Position numbers and translations under genes: made by a program
Shown: piece by piece, positions 35,007 to 43,805 of the stretch
How the letters are laid out: the number at the start of each line of letters is the position of its first letter
Position numbering within the stretch: the stretch's first letter is position 1
Assembly: GCF_026262625.1 (NCBI RefSeq)
Contig: NZ_SHNN01000001.1
Location: forward strand, 62,001 to 126,000
Reading direction: 5' to 3'
Length of the DNA stretch: 64,000 bases
From: Candidatus Litorirhabdus singularis
GTDB lineage: Bacteria > Pseudomonadota > Gammaproteobacteria > Pseudomonadales > Halieaceae
The notes under the pieces: model-generated
What the model was told of the DNA's origin: nothing
The model's database searches: none
Seen by the model: only the letters and a program-made list of their open reading frames with translations

Positions 35007-36608
35007 ATGCGCACATCCGTCCTGATCTTCTCCGCCCCCCTGCTAATGGCACTACTCTGCAGCACCAATGCCAATGCAGAAGCGCGCCTGACCGTGCACA
35101 CCGACCAAACAGGCCCGGTCATTGAAAGAAACGTCTACGGCCACTTTATCGAACATCTGGGCCGGGCCATCTATGACGGCATCTGGGTCGGGGAGGAGTC
35201 AGATATTCCCAACACACGGGGTTGGCGCAATGATGTGGTCGAGGCGCTTAAGGCAATCCGGGTGCCGGTTCTGCGCTGGCCTGGCGGCTGTTTCGCTGAC
35301 ACCTATCACTGGCGCGACGGCATCGGCCCGAGGGATCAACGACCATCGCGGGTGAATATCCTGTGGGGAGAAATACAGGAGTCCAATGCGGTCGGCACCC
35401 ACGAGTACTTTGACCTGGTCGAACAACTGGGCGCTGAGGCCTACGTTAACGGCAACCTGGGTACCGGCACCCCCCGCGAGATGGCCGATTGGGTGGAGTA
35501 CATGACCAGCAGCAGCCCCTATGGGCTGGCTAGCGAGCGCATCGCCAACGGCCGGGAGAAGCCGTTCAAGCTGCACCATTTCGGCATCGGCAACGAGTCC
35601 TGGGGCTGCGGCGGCGGCATGTCACCGGAGTATTATACCTCTCTCTACAAGCACTACAGCACATTTCTGCGCACTCCCTGGACCTATCCCATCCAGACTC
35701 AATGGATAGCCAGCGGCGGGCACGGCTATGGTGACGACGTCAACGCGGGCGGCATGACCGAATGGACCGACTACCTGACCGAGAATATCGAGCCCGACTT
35801 CCTGCTGGGTTTCAATGCGGTGAGCTTTCACTACTACACACACCCACAGGGTACAGCCCTATCAGAAAAAAAAGGGCCCGCCTCGGGTTTTCCCGAGACA
35901 CAGTGGATCTCCACGCTGGCGCGAACCCTGTTGATGGATGGCTATCTGGAGGCCAATCGTAAAGTGCTGGATCGCAACGACCCGGACAACAGTGTCGCCT
36001 TCTACGTCGATGAATGGGGTAGCTGGTATGACCCCACTCCAGATACCAACCCAGCCTTCCTGGAACAGGCGACCACCCTGCGCGATGCGCTGGTAACAGG
36101 CCTCAACTTCCACATCTTTCATCGCCATGCGGACAGGGTAACAATGACCAGCCCTGCCCAGATGGTGAACGTGCTGCAAGCCCCGGTGATCACCCGCGGC
36201 AATGACATGGTACTGACGCCAACTTACTACGCCTACAAAATGCATGTGCCGTTTCAGGGAGCCACACGCCTGGATATGCAACTGAAAAAAGTTCCAAAGT
36301 ATTCTCACGCCGGGCAAAGTATACCCGCGCTGAGCGCCACCGCCGCGGTCAGCGAAGACCACGGCGTAGTTATCGGTTTGATCAACACCGATCCTCACCA
36401 AAGCCACACCCTGAGACTGAACCTCACCGGCTCAAAAAGTGAAAGTGAATGGCTGGGAGAAGTGTTAACGGCAAAAACTATGGATGCTTACAACACGTTC
36501 TCTGAACCCCAGGTAATCACACCGCGAACCGTCGACATCGACCTGCAAGCAACAAATTCAGTGATCACTGTCCCTGCAAAATCGATGATGGTGATCCGGC
36601 AGAAATAA
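35007..36608 (+). CDS. GH51 alpha-L-arabinofuranosidase, secreted
   Basis: A 533-residue glycoside hydrolase family 51 protein with a cleavable signal peptide (LLMALLCSTNANA). Family landmarks are VYGHFIEHLGRAIYDGIWVG, VLRWPGGCFADTYHWRDGIGP, the acid/base glutamate in HFGIGNESWGCGG (about E195) and the nucleophile glutamate in FYVDEWGSWYDP (about E336). A C-terminal beta domain follows. It removes terminal arabinofuranose from polysaccharides or glycosides, here outside the cytoplasm. It is the only sugar-acting enzyme in the island. If it shares the regulon, it might deglycosylate the substrate before uptake (inference). Confidence 0.92.
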   Translation: MRTSVLIFSAPLLMALLCSTNANAEARLTVHTDQTGPVIERNVYGHFIEHLGRAIYDGIWVGEESDIPNTRGWRNDVVEALKAIRVPVLRWPGGCFADTYHWRDGIGPRDQRPSRVNILWGEIQESNAVGTHEYFDLVEQLGAEAYVNGNLGTGTPREMADWVEYMTSSSPYGLASERIANGREKPFKLHHFGIGNESWGCGGGMSPEYYTSLYKHYSTFLRTPWTYPIQTQWIASGGHGYGDDVNAGGMTEWTDYLTENIEPDFLLGFNAVSFHYYTHPQGTALSEKKGPASGFPETQWISTLARTLLMDGYLEANRKVLDRNDPDNSVAFYVDEWGSWYDPTPDTNPAFLEQATTLRDALVTGLNFHIFHRHADRVTMTSPAQMVNVLQAPVITRGNDMVLTPTYYAYKMHVPFQGATRLDMQLKKVPKYSHAGQSIPALSATAAVSEDHGVVIGLINTDPHQSHTLRLNLTGSKSESEWLGEVLTAKTMDAYNTFSEPQVITPRTVDIDLQATNSVITVPAKSMMVIRQK

Positions 36609-36732
36609 GGTGCTAAAAGGGGTATCGACGGTTTTGACAAGTTAACTTTTTGAGATCACAGGAATCTATCCTCAGATCTCAAACTACCGCCCTACTCCAA
36701 TCAGCGAGCGCACCCATCCTGAGATCACGATA

Positions 36733-37176
36733 ATGCTGAGCACCGACCTTGTGCCGGCCGAAATTGAAGAGATTGGAGACCGCAGCATGCGCACCCAGAA
36801 ATCTCTGAGCCTGCCTAACTGTGGAGCCCACCGCATGGCCGAGACAGCGACCCTTCTCTCTGATGAAGTTTTTCCCGATGTACCGCTTCGTCAGTGGGTC
36901 ATAAGTTTTCCCTTTCCGTTAAGGTATCTATTCGCCGCTCATCACCAGGCAATGGGTAAAGTCCTAGGAATCGTTTATCGGGCGATTTCGACCCACCTGG
37001 TACACAAGGCTGGGTATCAACTCAAAGATGGCGCCACCGGTGCGGTCACGCTGATCCAGCGTTTTGGCAGCGCCTTGAACCTGAATATTCACTTTCACGT
37101 CCTGTTCCTTTGGGAAGGATTCCAGGTCAACAGCATTCAATCAGCAGGGACGCCACTGAGGAATTCGTTGGTATAG
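36733..37176 (+). pseudogene. IS91-family transposase fragment (right copy)
   Basis: From 36819 the sequence repeats the left transposase remnant and encodes the same MAETATLLSDEVFPDVPLRQ through RFGSALNLNIHFHVLFL. The first zinc-binding cysteines are absent, because the sequence before 36819 is unrelated. The apparent ATG at 36733 is therefore a chance junction start and not the gene's own. Both ends of the transposase are missing. Confidence 0.75.
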
Positions 37177-37371
37177 CGTCCGGAGCGCCGTACCGGTTCG
37201 TGCCAGGTTTCTAAGATGAGCGAAAAAGATTTACAAGACCAACTAAGCGAGTACTCACCGCAGGCACTGCGCGAGTCTGCTAACGCGCGTCGTCTTCCAC
37301 CATTTCAGGATCCGAGACTATTTGCTGGACGACCAGTTACTTTCGACACCCCATTAATACTTCTTATACTC
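36819..37371 (+). repeat. 553-bp direct repeat (IS91 remnant), right copy
   Basis: Matches 2471-3023 with about three mismatches. It continues into unrelated sequence at CGGATCTGATG. The orientation is the same as the left copy. Confidence 0.9.
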
Positions 37372-37608
37372 GGATCTGATGTCTTTATTTACTATACCTT
37401 TCTTCATCTGGGCCTCAGTGTATCGCTAGGTCTAGCGACTGGTCTTTTTTTTTGTGCCCGCCAATCGCACTCCCGGCCCTGCAGCACAGCTGCACGGCCC
37501 TCTTATATGATTCCCAGCAAGGTGGTCTACAAGAAGTCTCTGCCGCTGGTGCAAAGCGACAAGAACCAGGTCAACAAGGACGAACTGAAACGTGAACTGA
37601 CCGACTAG
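37216..37608 (+). pseudogene. Chimeric open frame at the island's right edge
   Basis: The frame joins the unrecognised MSEKDLQDQLSEYSPQALRE start, which lies inside the repeat, to about 40 new residues and then to the last 36 or so residues of the acyl-CoA ligase (MIPSKVVYKKSLPLVQ to the stop). It is a rearrangement product. Nothing suggests that it is a functional gene. Confidence 0.6.
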
Positions 37609-37625
37609 CGCGGGTGTTCTATAAA
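37499..37625 (+). repeat. 127-bp copy of the ligase 3' end
   Basis: Identical by eye to 1635-1761, including the ligase stop codon. It carries no adenylation motifs, so it is a fragment carried here by duplication or recombination. Confidence 0.9.
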
Positions 37626-37810
37626 TCGTGCACGGTCAATTGACGATCCGGGGTACTGGCAACTTAACGGGGCTATTCAAAAGGATCAAAGCATCCGACT
37701 CACCTGGTCACATTTTGTCGAACGGTGCGGCCGGCGCTCCGGGTCCGCTTCAGACGACCCAACCATATAAACAAAAAAGGCCGCCCTGAAGCGAGGGGGT
37801 GCGTACCTCT
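37626..37810. other. Gene-free junction with a decayed copy of the tandem repeat
   Basis: No gene is visible. Around 37770-37800 the sequence ATATAAACAAAAAAGGCCGCCCTGAAG resembles the end of the 189-bp unit that follows. This suggests an older, degraded copy to the left of the three good ones. Confidence 0.45.
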
Positions 37811-38368
37811 GTGCTGGATTGATGATTGCGGCCTAGGGGCCGCGATCACCCTACGGGCGTCCTCGCGCTGTGCGCTGCGGGCGTCCAAACTCGCCTGCGA
37901 GGCGAGTTTGTCGAAGGTCTGGTTCTTTCCGCAACAACCCGCTATATAAACAATAAAGGCCGCCCTGGAGGGCAGCCTTTATTGTTTATATGGTGGGCCG
38001 TGCTGGATTGATGATTGCGGCCTAGGGGCCGCGATCACCCTACGGGCGTCCTCGCGCTGTGCGCTGCGGGCGTCCAAACTCGCCTGCGAGGCGAGTTTGT
38101 CGAAGGTCTGGTTCTTTCCGCAACAACCCGCTATATAAACAATAAAGGCCGCCCTGGAGGGCAGCCTTTATTGTTTATATGGTGGGCCGTGCTGGATTGA
38201 TGATTGCGGCCTAGGGGCCGCGATCACCCTACGGGCGTCCTCGCGCTGTGCGCTGCGGGCGTCCAAACTCGCCTGCGAGGCGAGTTTGTCGAAGGTCTGG
38301 TTCTTTCCGCAACAACCCGCTATATAAACAATAAAGGCCGCCCTGAAGGGCAGCCTTTATTGTTTATA
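37811..38368. repeat. Three tandem 189-bp repeats next to tRNA-Lys
   Basis: Units start at about 37802 (first bases diverged), 37991 and 38180, with a period of exactly 189 bp and almost no differences. Units 2 and 3 begin with 19 bp identical to the 3' end of tRNA-Lys (38369-38387, minus strand). Each unit holds the perfect inverted repeat CAAACTCGCC-TGCGA-GGCGAGTTTG, a GC-rich imperfect dyad near its start and a terminator-like AATAAAGGCCGCCCT/AGGGCAGCCTTTATT hairpin near its end. The 60-codon frames inside are artefacts of the repeat. Confidence 0.9.
38333..38364. terminator. tRNA-Lys terminator-like hairpin (also in the upstream repeat units)
   Basis: A 15-bp stem with one mismatch, closed by a short loop and ending in an AT-rich side, lies just past the CCA end of tRNA-Lys. 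Nearly identical hairpins lie 189 and 378 bp further along. It probably ends the tRNA transcript, but the T-run is short. Confidence 0.5.
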
Positions 38369-38444
38369 TGGTGGGCCGTGCTGGATTCGAACCAGCGACC
38401 AATTGGTTAAAAGCCAACTGCTCTACCAACTGAGCTAACGGCCC
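38369..38444 (-). tRNA. tRNA-Lys (UUU)
   Basis: A 76-nt cloverleaf on the minus strand. The acceptor is GGGCCGT/ACGGCCC followed by encoded ACCA. The D-arm is GCTCAGTTGGTAGAGC. The anticodon stem GTTGG/CCAAT (one G-T pair) frames the loop CTTTTAA with anticodon TTT. The T-arm is GCTGG-TTCGAAT-CCAGC. It lies between the queC end and the tandem repeats. Confidence 0.95.
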
Positions 38445-38555
38445 CAGAAGGAGGTGCGTATAGTACGGATTTGCGGGGAAAACTCAAGGGTTTGGCTGGG
38501 GTTTTTTATAGCGTATCGCGTACTAAATCAGCGACTTAGGGGTTTGGGCATGCAC

Positions 38556-39242
38556 TTAATTGGCAATATAACGGGTCGGGTCTGCCACGCCGGCATCAAT
38601 AAAGCCCTGCCGCCGCAATCGGCAGCTGTCGCAGACACCGCAGGCCAGCCCTTCTGAAGTAGCCTGGTAGCAGGACACGGTGAGGCTATAATCCACCCCC
38701 AGTCCAATGCCAACCTCTATGATTTCACCTTTACCCATGCGCATCAGCGGGGTCTCCACGCGCAGCGGCTGACCCTCTACGCCGGCTTTGGTGGCCAGAT
38801 TTGCCAGCGTTTCGAAGGCGCTGATAAATTCGGGACGGCAATCGGGATATCCGGAGTAATCGACGGCATTGACGCCAATATGGATACTCTGGGCACCCAA
38901 TACTTCCGCCCAACCCAAGGCGATAGATAGAAATACGGTATTGCGGGCTGGCACATAGGTTATCGGTATACCCTCAGTGGCCTGCTCGGGGACAGCGATT
39001 GCCTCATCGGTGAGAGCTGAACCGCCAATGCTATCCAGATTGAGGTGCACCACCTTGTGCTCCCGCACCCCCATGGCTCGTGACACGTGCTCAGCAGCCA
39101 CCAGCTCCGAACGATGGCGCTGGCCGTAATCAAATGACAGGGTGTAGCAGTCGTAGCCAGCGGCTTGCGCCATGGCTACCACGGTAGTTGAGTCGAGCCC
39201 ACCGGATACCAGTATCACGGCTTTGTTTTCAGTGGCCACCAT
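38556..39242 (-). CDS. queC: 7-cyano-7-deazaguanine synthase QueC
   Basis: About 228 residues. It converts 7-carboxy-7-deazaguanine to preQ0 with ATP and ammonia, in queuosine biosynthesis. Visible are the PP-loop [61 protein letters not shown] and the zinc-binding cysteines in [24 protein letters not shown] 39242 shares its A with the queE stop (TGATG), so the two are translationally coupled. It is the last gene of the long tol-que minus-strand run. Confidence 0.95.
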   Translation of the reverse strand: MVATENKAVILVSGGLDSTTVVAMAQAAGYDCYTLSFDYGQRHRSELVAAEHVSRAMGVREHKVVHLNLDSIGGSALTDEAIAVPEQATEGIPITYVPARNTVFLSIALGWAEVLGAQSIHIGVNAVDYSGYPDCRPEFISAFETLANLATKAGVEGQPLRVETPLMRMGKGEIIEVGIGLGVDYSLTVSCYQATSEGLACGVCDSCRLRRQGFIDAGVADPTRYIAN

Positions 39243-39910
39243 CAGCGCCCGGGCTCGTCGGACCAAAGTAGTTTGTGTAACTGCAGCTGAAAGCGTACCG
39301 GCAAATTATCGGCCACAATCCAGTCCGCCAGCGCGGTGTGATCTATCTGGCCAAAGCTGGGTGATATCAGCACATCGCCGGCCCGCTCAGTCAGGTTGTA
39401 CTCATCAATCTTGAAGCGTGCCCACTCGTAGTCAGCCCGATCACAGATAACAAACTTGACCTGATCGTTCCCATCCAGCAGCGGCATATTGGCATAGTCA
39501 TTGCGCCCGGCCTCCCCCGAACCCGGTGTTTTCAGGTCCAAGACCTTGACTACTCTGGGGTCAACAGCAGCCACTGGCATAGCGCCGCTGGTTTCCAAGG
39601 ACACCTCATAGCCCTCATCACACAGGGCTGTCAGCAACGACAGGCAATTGGGCTGGGCCAGCGGTTCGCCACCGGTCACGCAGACATAGCGCGGCTTGTA
39701 TTCAGCCACCTGCTCTACAATAGCCGCCAGTGTGCGCAACTCGCCGCCGTAAAAGGCATATTCGGTATCGCAGTAATGGCAGCGTAAAGGGCAGCCCGTC
39801 AGGCGCACGAATACGGTGGGCAGGCCCGCGCTGCGGGTTTCACCCTGCAGGGAATAAAAGATTTCGGTAATTCGCAGCGTGTCATCACGCCGCTGACTTG
39901 TAGCAGGCAC
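39242..39910 (-). CDS. queE: 7-carboxy-7-deazaguanine synthase QueE
   Basis: A 222-residue radical-SAM enzyme that contracts 6-carboxytetrahydropterin to 7-carboxy-7-deazaguanine. Near the N-terminus it has [37 protein letters not shown], where the C-x3-C-x2-C motif binds the 4Fe-4S cluster. It continues with [11 protein letters not shown] and [10 protein letters not shown]. It is coupled to queC downstream and 10 bp after cpoB, the usual gammaproteobacterial arrangement. Confidence 0.95.
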   Translation of the reverse strand: MPATSQRRDDTLRITEIFYSLQGETRSAGLPTVFVRLTGCPLRCHYCDTEYAFYGGELRTLAAIVEQVAEYKPRYVCVTGGEPLAQPNCLSLLTALCDEGYEVSLETSGAMPVAAVDPRVVKVLDLKTPGSGEAGRNDYANMPLLDGNDQVKFVICDRADYEWARFKIDEYNLTERAGDVLISPSFGQIDHTALADWIVADNLPVRFQLQLHKLLWSDEPGR

Positions 39911-39920
39911 TCGGAGTACC

Positions 39921-40745
39921 TCAGAAATTTTCGGCGAGGAAATCCTTCGCCAGTTTTACGGCCGAGCTATCGCTATCGCCGAACTCAGCGATCACCCGCT
40001 CCAGATACTCACGCGACTTGGCGGAGTTACCCTTAAGAAAGTAAACCTTACCCAGCTTATACAGTGCGTCGGGTACCTTGCTGTTATCGGGGTATTCACG
40101 CAGCAGCAGTGTAAACGCCTGACGCGACGCTTCCAGATCCTGCGGTGTTATGACCAAATACAACTCACCCAGCCAATAGTGCGCGTTCGCCGCATAACGA
40201 CCGTCGGGGTAGCTCTGCAAAAAAGTGTCAAAGGCGGCTATAGCATCATCAAAGCGCTGACTGCGCACCAGCCCGTAGGCAGCTTTGTAGGCTTCGGTTT
40301 CGCCAGGTATCTCGGTAACCGAGGGCTTGGCGGCAACCGCAGTAGCAGCCACCACTTTGCTCGCATCAGGACTGGTTGCTACCGCCCCTGCGCCCAGGCG
40401 CTTATCGAGGTCAAGGTAGCGCTCCAAGCTCTGCTGCTTGAGTTGCCGTAACTGATGCCCCTGCTCTTCAACCTGACCGCGTAAGTTCATGACTTCCTGC
40501 TGCAAAAGCTGCAGCTGATACATCAACTCACCCAGGTTTTGACCGCTTTGCTGCTCTGCTGGAGAGGCCGAGACAGGAGCCGCTGCAACCGGCGCAGCGG
40601 GTTCGGACGGTGTTACCGGTGCCGGTTGGCTAACCTCAGCGCTGGCCGCAGCCTTGCGCTCAGCTTCCAGGTCAATATAGTCCTGAGACAGCACCGGACT
40701 GGCAGCAAGCGCCAGCCCGACCAACAGGGTCAGGCGCGGTAACAT
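39921..40745 (-). CDS. cpoB: Cell division coordinator CpoB (YbgF)
   Basis: A 274-residue periplasmic protein with signal peptide (LTLLVGLALAASPVLS). A coiled-coil trimerisation segment rich in Q/L (LGELMYQLQLLQQEVMNLRGQVEEQGHQLRQLKQ) follows a proline/alanine-rich linker. The C-terminal half has TPR repeats (YKAAYGLVRSQRFDDAIAAFDTFLQSYPDG; AHYWLGELYLV; ALYKLGKVYFLKG). It links Tol-Pal outer-membrane constriction to PBP1B-driven septal peptidoglycan synthesis. It lies 7 bp downstream of pal. Confidence 0.93.
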   Translation of the reverse strand: MLPRLTLLVGLALAASPVLSQDYIDLEAERKAAASAEVSQPAPVTPSEPAAPVAAAPVSASPAEQQSGQNLGELMYQLQLLQQEVMNLRGQVEEQGHQLRQLKQQSLERYLDLDKRLGAGAVATSPDASKVVAATAVAAKPSVTEIPGETEAYKAAYGLVRSQRFDDAIAAFDTFLQSYPDGRYAANAHYWLGELYLVITPQDLEASRQAFTLLLREYPDNSKVPDALYKLGKVYFLKGNSAKSREYLERVIAEFGDSDSSAVKLAKDFLAENF

Positions 40746-40752
40746 CGTTTAC

Positions 40753-41286
40753 TTACTTGATTTCGACGCGGCGATTCTGCGACCAGGAACCTTCACTGCT
40801 ACCGCTGGAAGCTGGACGTTCTTCGCCATAGCTTACCGACTCAATACGGTAGCCGGCAACGCCACTGGCAGCCATATAGCTGGCTACGGCCTTGGCGCGA
40901 CGCTCACCCAGAGCCATGTTGTACTCGCGGGTACCACGCTCATCGGTGTGTCCTTCCAGACGAATAGAGTCACCGTTGGTCTTGGCCAGAGCGATATGGG
41001 CGTCCAGAATGTCTTGAGCTGCAGGACGCAGGGTAGCGCTGTCAAACTCAAAGTAGAGTACGTTGCCCGCTGCAGAGGCGGCGTCTTCTATTGCTTGCTG
41101 CATCATGCTCGCCTTATTGGCAGCTTCAGCTTCAGCTTGCTCTGCCGCGGCTTCAGCGGCAGCTTGTTCAGCAGCGGCTGCAGCAGCAGCGTCCGCCTCA
41201 CTAGTGTCTGTACTGGCACAACCTACCATCCAGACCAGTGCGAAAATGATTGAGAGTGCCTTACTGGCGACAGGTAACTGCTTCAT
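40753..41286 (-). CDS. pal: Peptidoglycan-associated lipoprotein Pal
   Basis: 177 residues with a lipobox (IIFALVWMVGC, Cys23) and a C-terminal OmpA-like domain: VLYFEFDSATLRPAAQDILDAHIALA, LEGHTDERGTREYNMALGERRAKAV and SVSYGEERP. It ties the outer membrane to peptidoglycan and binds TolB. The linker after the lipid cysteine is an unusually pure alanine/glutamate stretch of about 40 residues, likely helical, longer and less varied than in E. coli Pal. Confidence 0.95.
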   Translation of the reverse strand: MKQLPVASKALSIIFALVWMVGCASTDTSEADAAAAAAAEQAAAEAAAEQAEAEAANKASMMQQAIEDAASAAGNVLYFEFDSATLRPAAQDILDAHIALAKTNGDSIRLEGHTDERGTREYNMALGERRAKAVASYMAASGVAGYRIESVSYGEERPASSGSSEGSWSQNRRVEIK

Positions 41287-41339
41287 AGCTTGCCATTCCT
41301 ATTCAATGATAAAAATTGCTCTGGTACCCCGAGCAAGGG

Positions 41340-42623
41340 TTAGTCCAAATACGGTGACCATGCGGGCTCCCGCACGTCTCCCTCACGGGAAGGCAGCCTG
41401 AATCGCACACCACCGTCAACCGACACCGCAGCCAGTATACCCCGACCGTTGCGCTTAGTGGCGTACAATACCATAGAGCCATTGGGCGCGACACTGGGAG
41501 ATTCATCTAATGCGGTCGAGGTCAGTATACTCAATTGGTCTCGTTCGAGGTCCTGTACTGCAATATGAAAGTTGCCATCCGCCCGGTGCACCATAACCAT
41601 GGTACGGCCGTCGGCGGCAATCGAGGCACGTGCATTCCAGGAGCCTTCATAGGTCATGCGTTCGGTATCCCCAGTGGCGATATCAAGCCGGTAGATCTGC
41701 GGCTTGCCACCGCGGTCCGAGGTAAACACCAGCGAGAGTCCGTCTGGCATCCAGGACGGCTCGGTTTCAATGGCAAAATGACGGGTTAGTCGCCTGAACT
41801 GGCGGCTGGCCAGGTCCAACAGGTACAAATCCGGACTGCCGTCCTTGGATAACACCATTGCCATCGAGTTGCCATCCGGCGACCAGGCCGGAGCACCGTT
41901 CAGGCCTTTGAAATTGGTTAACTGCTGCTTTTCGCCGGTAACCAGGTTGTGCATATAGATAGCCGGACGCGTGGTTTCAAAGGAAACGTAGGCTATACGC
42001 TTGCCGTCTGGCGCCCAGCTGGGGCTCAGAATGGGTTGCGTGGATCGCGTGACCTCTTTGTCACGCACACCATCGGCATCAGCCACCATCAGCCGATAAA
42101 CATCTTCGCCACCCTCGCGATTAACTGCCACATACAGAATACGGGTCGCGAAGGCGCCGCGAATTCCGGTCAGCTGCTGATAGACTTTGTCGCTGACCCG
42201 GTGGGCCAACATTCTCAGTTCAGCTACCGGGCCGGATTCGCTGGCGGCTATAATGCGCGTTTGTCGAAATACGTCAAATAACTCGTACTCGACCGTCACA
42301 GTTGCTTCGCCGCTGACTCGCCCAATCAACAGGTATTCTGTATTAGTAGTCCGCCAATCGCGATAAAACACCTCGTCTTCACGGGTCGGCAGGTTCAGCA
42401 TGTCGTTGTTGGATACGGGCGCAAACTGACCGCTGCGCATCAAGTCACCCTGAATAACATCCGCTACGTCTTCGGGTGCTGCGCCAAAACCGCTCCAGGC
42501 GAAAGGCACTACCGCTATGGCAGTTGGATTATCCCGTCCTGAGGTAATCTCTATCACCAGCTCTGCACGGGCCTGGGCGACCAGCAATAAAAAGGCCAGC
42601 ATGGTAAACAGCAGTTGTTTCAT
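41340..42623 (-). CDS. tolB: Tol-Pal system protein TolB
   Basis: A 427-residue periplasmic protein with signal peptide ([17 protein letters not shown]). An N-terminal TolB domain ([32 protein letters not shown]) is followed by a six-bladed beta-propeller of repeated [17 protein letters not shown]-like blades ([34 protein letters not shown]). It shuttles between Pal and TolA during outer-membrane constriction. Its start overlaps the tolA stop region by one base. Confidence 0.95.
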   Translation of the reverse strand: MKQLLFTMLAFLLLVAQARAELVIEITSGRDNPTAIAVVPFAWSGFGAAPEDVADVIQGDLMRSGQFAPVSNNDMLNLPTREDEVFYRDWRTTNTEYLLIGRVSGEATVTVEYELFDVFRQTRIIAASESGPVAELRMLAHRVSDKVYQQLTGIRGAFATRILYVAVNREGGEDVYRLMVADADGVRDKEVTRSTQPILSPSWAPDGKRIAYVSFETTRPAIYMHNLVTGEKQQLTNFKGLNGAPAWSPDGNSMAMVLSKDGSPDLYLLDLASRQFRRLTRHFAIETEPSWMPDGLSLVFTSDRGGKPQIYRLDIATGDTERMTYEGSWNARASIAADGRTMVMVHRADGNFHIAVQDLERDQLSILTSTALDESPSVAPNGSMVLYATKRNGRGILAAVSVDGGVRFRLPSREGDVREPAWSPYLD

Positions 42624-43357
42624 CAGTAACGTAAATCCTCAGGTTTAAATAGCAGTCTAAACTGGCGAAAGCTGCGTTCAAAAATACGGGGCGGCATCTG
42701 CTGCAGCTCCTCAAAACGACCTGCCTTTTGCACCGCATTGACGGCTGAGCGGTCAAATGCCATGTGGCCACTGCTGCGCGCTATGGTCACGCTCACCACT
42801 TCTCCGGTCGGTACCAGCTGAATAATCAACTCCGCCTCCATTCCGTTGCGGGCACTGGGTGGGCGGCTCCAATTATTTTGCACAGTCTGGCTGATAAGGC
42901 TCACGTAGCTGGACGCTATATCTCGGTCACTGGCCTCTTCCAACAGCACATCCTCTGCCGCCAGAGCTTGACTCAGCTCATCACGAGCAGCGGCCCTGCG
43001 CTCTTCCGCGCTGGGCTGAGCAGGTTGGGGCACCACCACAGGCTCAGGTTTGGGAGCGACCTTGGGCACAGGCTTGGGCTTCGACTTAACTGTTGCGGCT
43101 TTGGGCTTGGCCACCGGCTTACTGGCGACTACCCGCTTGGCGGGTGGTGCAGCGGCCTTTTTAACTTTTTTCGGCTTCAGCATTTCCGCATCAATCAAGC
43201 GAGCCTGAATATGTTTGGGAACCAACACCGTTGGCTCGGTAACTTGACTGCGACTACTCCAGTTCATCGTCATCACTACGATAAGCAGAGCATGCAACAC
43301 CAGCGTGGCCACTAGTGGGCGCCAGACAATCACCGAGCGTGGGATCAACGTCGACAC
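42623..43357 (-). CDS. tolA: Tol-Pal system protein TolA
   Basis: 244 residues, short against the 421 of E. coli. It has one N-terminal membrane segment ([17 protein letters not shown]). A proline/lysine/alanine-rich periplasmic region (repeated KPKA, KPKP, PKPEP) replaces the long helical domain II. The C-terminal TolA/TonB-like domain is [38 protein letters not shown]. It transmits TolQR proton-motive energy to Pal and TolB. Its place between tolR and tolB confirms the identity. Confidence 0.9.
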   Translation of the reverse strand: MSTLIPRSVIVWRPLVATLVLHALLIVVMTMNWSSRSQVTEPTVLVPKHIQARLIDAEMLKPKKVKKAAAPPAKRVVASKPVAKPKAATVKSKPKPVPKVAPKPEPVVVPQPAQPSAEERRAAARDELSQALAAEDVLLEEASDRDIASSYVSLISQTVQNNWSRPPSARNGMEAELIIQLVPTGEVVSVTIARSSGHMAFDRSAVNAVQKAGRFEELQQMPPRIFERSFRQFRLLFKPEDLRY

Positions 43358-43382
43358 AAGGCCCTTCCTGCAGGCAGAGTAC

Positions 43383-43802
43383 TCACGGCGAGTCCGTCAC
43401 CAAGCCAACACTGGGTGCGCCAGCCTCCTGCAGTGCCGACATCAGCAGCACCACTTCACCATAGGGAACAGCGCGATCGCCCCATACCATGACAGGCTTG
43501 GTTGGATTGCGGCGCATAACCACACCCACCCGCTGTTTGACCGTGGCCAGACTCAAAGTCTGCTCCGGCTCTCCGCCTACATTGAGAAACAGCTCTCCGG
43601 CAGCATTAATTGACACAATGAGGGGCTCCGGATCCTGATTTTCCACCGGGTCGCTGGCCGCCTCGGGAAGATCTACTTTAACGCCCTGCATCAATAACGG
43701 CGCTGTCACCATAAAAATGATCAACAACACCAACATCACATCAATGTAGGGCACCACATTAATCTCGGCGATCGGGCGGTGCTTGTTACGTGGGCGTGAC
43801 AC
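43383..43802 (-). CDS. tolR: Tol-Pal system protein TolR
   Basis: A 139-residue ExbD/TolR protein. After a short cytoplasmic tail it has the single membrane helix INVVPYIDVMLVLLIIFMVTAPLL, with the essential aspartate in YIDVML, followed by a periplasmic domain ending LMSALQEAGAPSVGLVTDSP. It forms the proton channel with TolQ. It starts 3 bp after tolQ. Confidence 0.95.
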   Translation of the reverse strand: MSRPRNKHRPIAEINVVPYIDVMLVLLIIFMVTAPLLMQGVKVDLPEAASDPVENQDPEPLIVSINAAGELFLNVGGEPEQTLSLATVKQRVGVVMRRNPTKPVMVWGDRAVPYGEVVLLMSALQEAGAPSVGLVTDSP

Positions 43803-43805
43803 TGA

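Noticed and set aside
35865-35895. Terminator-like A-run with GGGCCCGCC inside the GH51 gene
   Set aside because: It lies in the middle of an intact coding frame with family motifs on both sides and has no matching 3' stem with a T-run.
37991-38198. Extra tRNA-Lys genes in the tandem repeats
   Set aside because: Only the last 19 bases of the tRNA are repeated; no anticodon or D-arm follows.
37811-38368. CRISPR array
   Set aside because: The units are 189 bp and directly abutting, without variable spacers, and no cas gene is nearby.
37826-38410. Three consecutive 61-68 codon frames of identical sequence
   Set aside because: They are simply the 189-bp tandem repeat (a multiple of three) read in one frame. 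Each spans hairpins and the tRNA 3' end, and no ribosome binding site is present.
39911-39920. preQ1 riboswitch before queE
   Set aside because: queE follows cpoB by 10 bp with no leader, so there is no room for a riboswitch.
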